DNA of 64,000 nucleotides from Micromonospora sp. WMMD1102 (lineage in GTDB: Bacteria > Actinomycetota > Actinomycetes > Mycobacteriales > Micromonosporaceae): the NCBI RefSeq assembly GCF_029626265.1, contig NZ_JARUBN010000001.1:6575001-6639000 (forward strand). Reading direction: 5' to 3'. A program made the translations under genes and the position numbers. A model generated the notes under the pieces. The model did no database searches. It was not told where the DNA came from and saw only the letters and a program-made list of their open reading frames with translations. This document shows positions 62,865 to 64,000 of this stretch, piece by piece (the first letter of the stretch is position 1; each line of letters starts with the position of its first letter).

Positions 62865-64000
62865 TGAAGAGCGGCGAGGGGGGCGGGGGCGGGTGGGTAG
62901 GAGGGTGCGGAAGGGGGCTAGGCGGGTGGAGAGGCTGGCCAGGCCGCCGGGGAAGAAGTAGACCGCCAGGATGAAGACGGTGCCGAGCACGAAGAGCGGC
63001 TGGGACAGCGGCCCGCTCAGCACCCCCGGCAGCGAGTCCACCGCCGACGAGGCGCCGAAGGCGGTCAGCCGGTGGTCCAGGTACATGTAGAGCATGCCGC
63101 CGAGCACCGGCCCCCAGCGGGTGCCGGGCCCGCCCAGCACCACCATGACCAGCAGGGACAGGGTCAGCTCGGAGGAGGTGACGTGCGGCGAGGCGCCGCC
63201 GACCAGCAGGCAGTAGATCGCCCCACCGGCGGTGGCGAGCCCGCCGGCCAGGGTGAACGCCAGCAGCTTGAACCGGTACGGGTCGAGCCCGAGCACCCCG
63301 ACCCGCCGCTCGTCGTCGCGCAGCCCGGCGAGTACCCGGCCGGTGGGCGAGCCGGTCACCCGGTGCACCACGAAGACGACCAGGGCGAGATAGGCCAGGG
63401 CCAACCAGTACAGGTTGACGGTGTTGCCGACCCCGACCAGCATCGCCGGCAGCCCCGACACGTCCAGCGAGAGTCCCTCCTCGCCGCCGGTGAGCCCGCC
63501 GAAGTCCCGGGCCACCAGGATCGCACCGACCTGGGCGAACGCCAGGGTCACCATCGCGAACGCGATCCCGGCGGTACGCAGCGCGATCGCCCCGAGCAGC
63601 CCGGCCAGGATGGTGCCGCCGACCAGGGTCAGCAGGGCGGCCTGCCACAGCGGCAGTCCGGCCCGGGTGACCAGGATGTCGGTGCCGTAGACGCCGGCCG
63701 CGAAATAGAGCGCGTGCCCGAAGGAGAGCATGCCGGTCCGGCCGAACAGCAGGTCGTAGCCGGCGGCCAGGCCACCGAAGACCAGGCAGATGGCGAGCAG
63801 TTGCAGCGTCCCCGGCCCGTTCAGCGGCCCGTCGAAGACCCCCGGTACCGAGAGCGTCGAGTACGGCAGGGCCGCGAAGACCAGCAGCACCAGCAGTGGT
63901 GACCAGGTGCGCAGGGCCGACCGCCAGTTCCGGCGGGATGCCGGTGCGGAACCGGCGGCCGGCGGTGCGGTCGGCGGTGCGGTAGGCGGGTCGGCCTCCG
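62862..64000 (-). CDS. livM: Branched-chain amino acid ABC permease (LivM-type), 5' cut by window edge
   Basis: The minus frame is open from the stop at 62862 to the right edge (about 379 residues). It has eight or more helices and LivM-type motifs: GYDLLFGRTGMLSFGHALYF, LRTAGIAFAMVTLAFAQVGA, GRVLAGLRDDERRVGVLGLD, PYRFKLLAFTLAGGLATAGG, LVMVVLGGPGTRWGPVLGGM. The substrate may be branched-chain amino acids, urea or amides. A GTG at 63890 could be a start, but the in-frame region before it (SRRNWRSALRTWSPLLVLL) completes the first helix, so the true start lies outside. Partner genes (LivH, LivF/G, LivJ) are presumably beyond the edge. Confidence 0.9.
   Translation of the reverse strand, partial: EADPPTAPPTAPPAAGSAPASRRNWRSALRTWSPLLVLLVFAALPYSTLSVPGVFDGPLNGPGTLQLLAICLVFGGLAAGYDLLFGRTGMLSFGHALYFAAGVYGTDILVTRAGLPLWQAALLTLVGGTILAGLLGAIALRTAGIAFAMVTLAFAQVGAILVARDFGGLTGGEEGLSLDVSGLPAMLVGVGNTVNLYWLALAYLALVVFVVHRVTGSPTGRVLAGLRDDERRVGVLGLDPYRFKLLAFTLAGGLATAGGAIYCLLVGGASPHVTSSELTLSLLVMVVLGGPGTRWGPVLGGMLYMYLDHRLTAFGASSAVDSLPGVLSGPLSQPLFVLGTVFILAVYFFPGGLASLSTRLAPFRTLLPTRPRPPRRSS

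Noticed and set aside
1..64000. tRNA, rRNA, insertion sequences or prophage
   Set aside because: No cloverleaf with CCA-type end, rRNA signature, transposase motif or phage structural genes were seen.

Overview
The window is very GC-rich DNA with third-position G/C bias, GTG starts, GGAG-type ribosome binding sites and densely packed genes. Its content includes a complex I gene set, a SARP regulator, an AA10 chitin monooxygenase, a DUF3107 protein, a RecQ-phosphoribosyltransferase fusion, MoeZ and many lipoproteins. This points to a chromosomal segment of a filamentous actinomycete, most likely Micromonosporaceae (Micromonospora or a close relative). That placement is inference from gene content and style. 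No rRNA, tRNA, insertion sequence, prophage or CRISPR array was seen.

Layout. Positions 1-3.5 kb hold an XRE-type regulator cut by the left edge, an MFS exporter and the HtpX membrane protease. From 3.6 to 17.1 kb lies a reduced, scattered respiratory complex I set, all on the minus strand: nuoB, then nuoC-nuoH, then nuoI-J-K-L-M-N with 4-bp overlaps in the I-N block. It is interrupted by a plus-strand glucose-dehydrogenase-like gene, a secreted beta-sandwich repeat protein, a Uma2 nuclease and a small Cys-rich protein. nuoA, nuoD and nuoE-G are not present. From 17.2 to 24.7 kb come secreted proteins (a TolB-like propeller, a DUF305 lipoprotein, a chitin/cellulose LPMO), an ECF-type sigma factor with a frameshift, two related surface proteins and a PLP decarboxylase.

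From 24.7 to 33.4 kb are a GntR mini-regulator, a sugar-cation symporter, a decayed toxin-antitoxin pair, a two-component system with a convergent TAXI receptor, a WhiA-like protein lacking its DNA-binding end, an alkyltransferase-like DNA repair protein and proB. From 33.6 to 39.1 kb are an ABC exporter operon with its own XRE regulator, moeZ, a DUF3152 protease-like protein and an alpha/beta hydrolase. From 39.2 to 47.7 kb are a 1059-residue low-complexity protein, a TetR regulator, a DUF3107 protein, a ferritin-like protein, a DEAD-box RNA helicase and a methyltransferase.

From 47.8 to 53.5 kb are an XRE regulator, a membrane-anchored YtkA-like protein, an NlpC/P60 peptidase, a lipoprotein and a RecQ-like helicase broken by a one-base frameshift. 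From 53.7 to 59.5 kb is an unusual envelope-sensing neighbourhood: a one-pass receptor with an extracellular binding-protein-like domain, a SARP regulator fused to membrane segments and a helix-hairpin-helix tail, and an LprG/LppX-type lipoprotein. From 59.7 kb to the right edge are an SDR dehydrogenase and TetR divergent from a DHA2 exporter, then a LivM-type permease cut by the edge.

The most notable items are the incomplete complex I set, the membrane-tethered SARP-HhH protein beside a binding-protein-like receptor, two one-base frameshifts (sigma factor, RecQ), a truncated toxin behind an intact antitoxin, a matched pair of CX2CX9C microproteins, and several exact short tandem repeats and long hairpins, including a GGGCCC-cored palindrome present twice.
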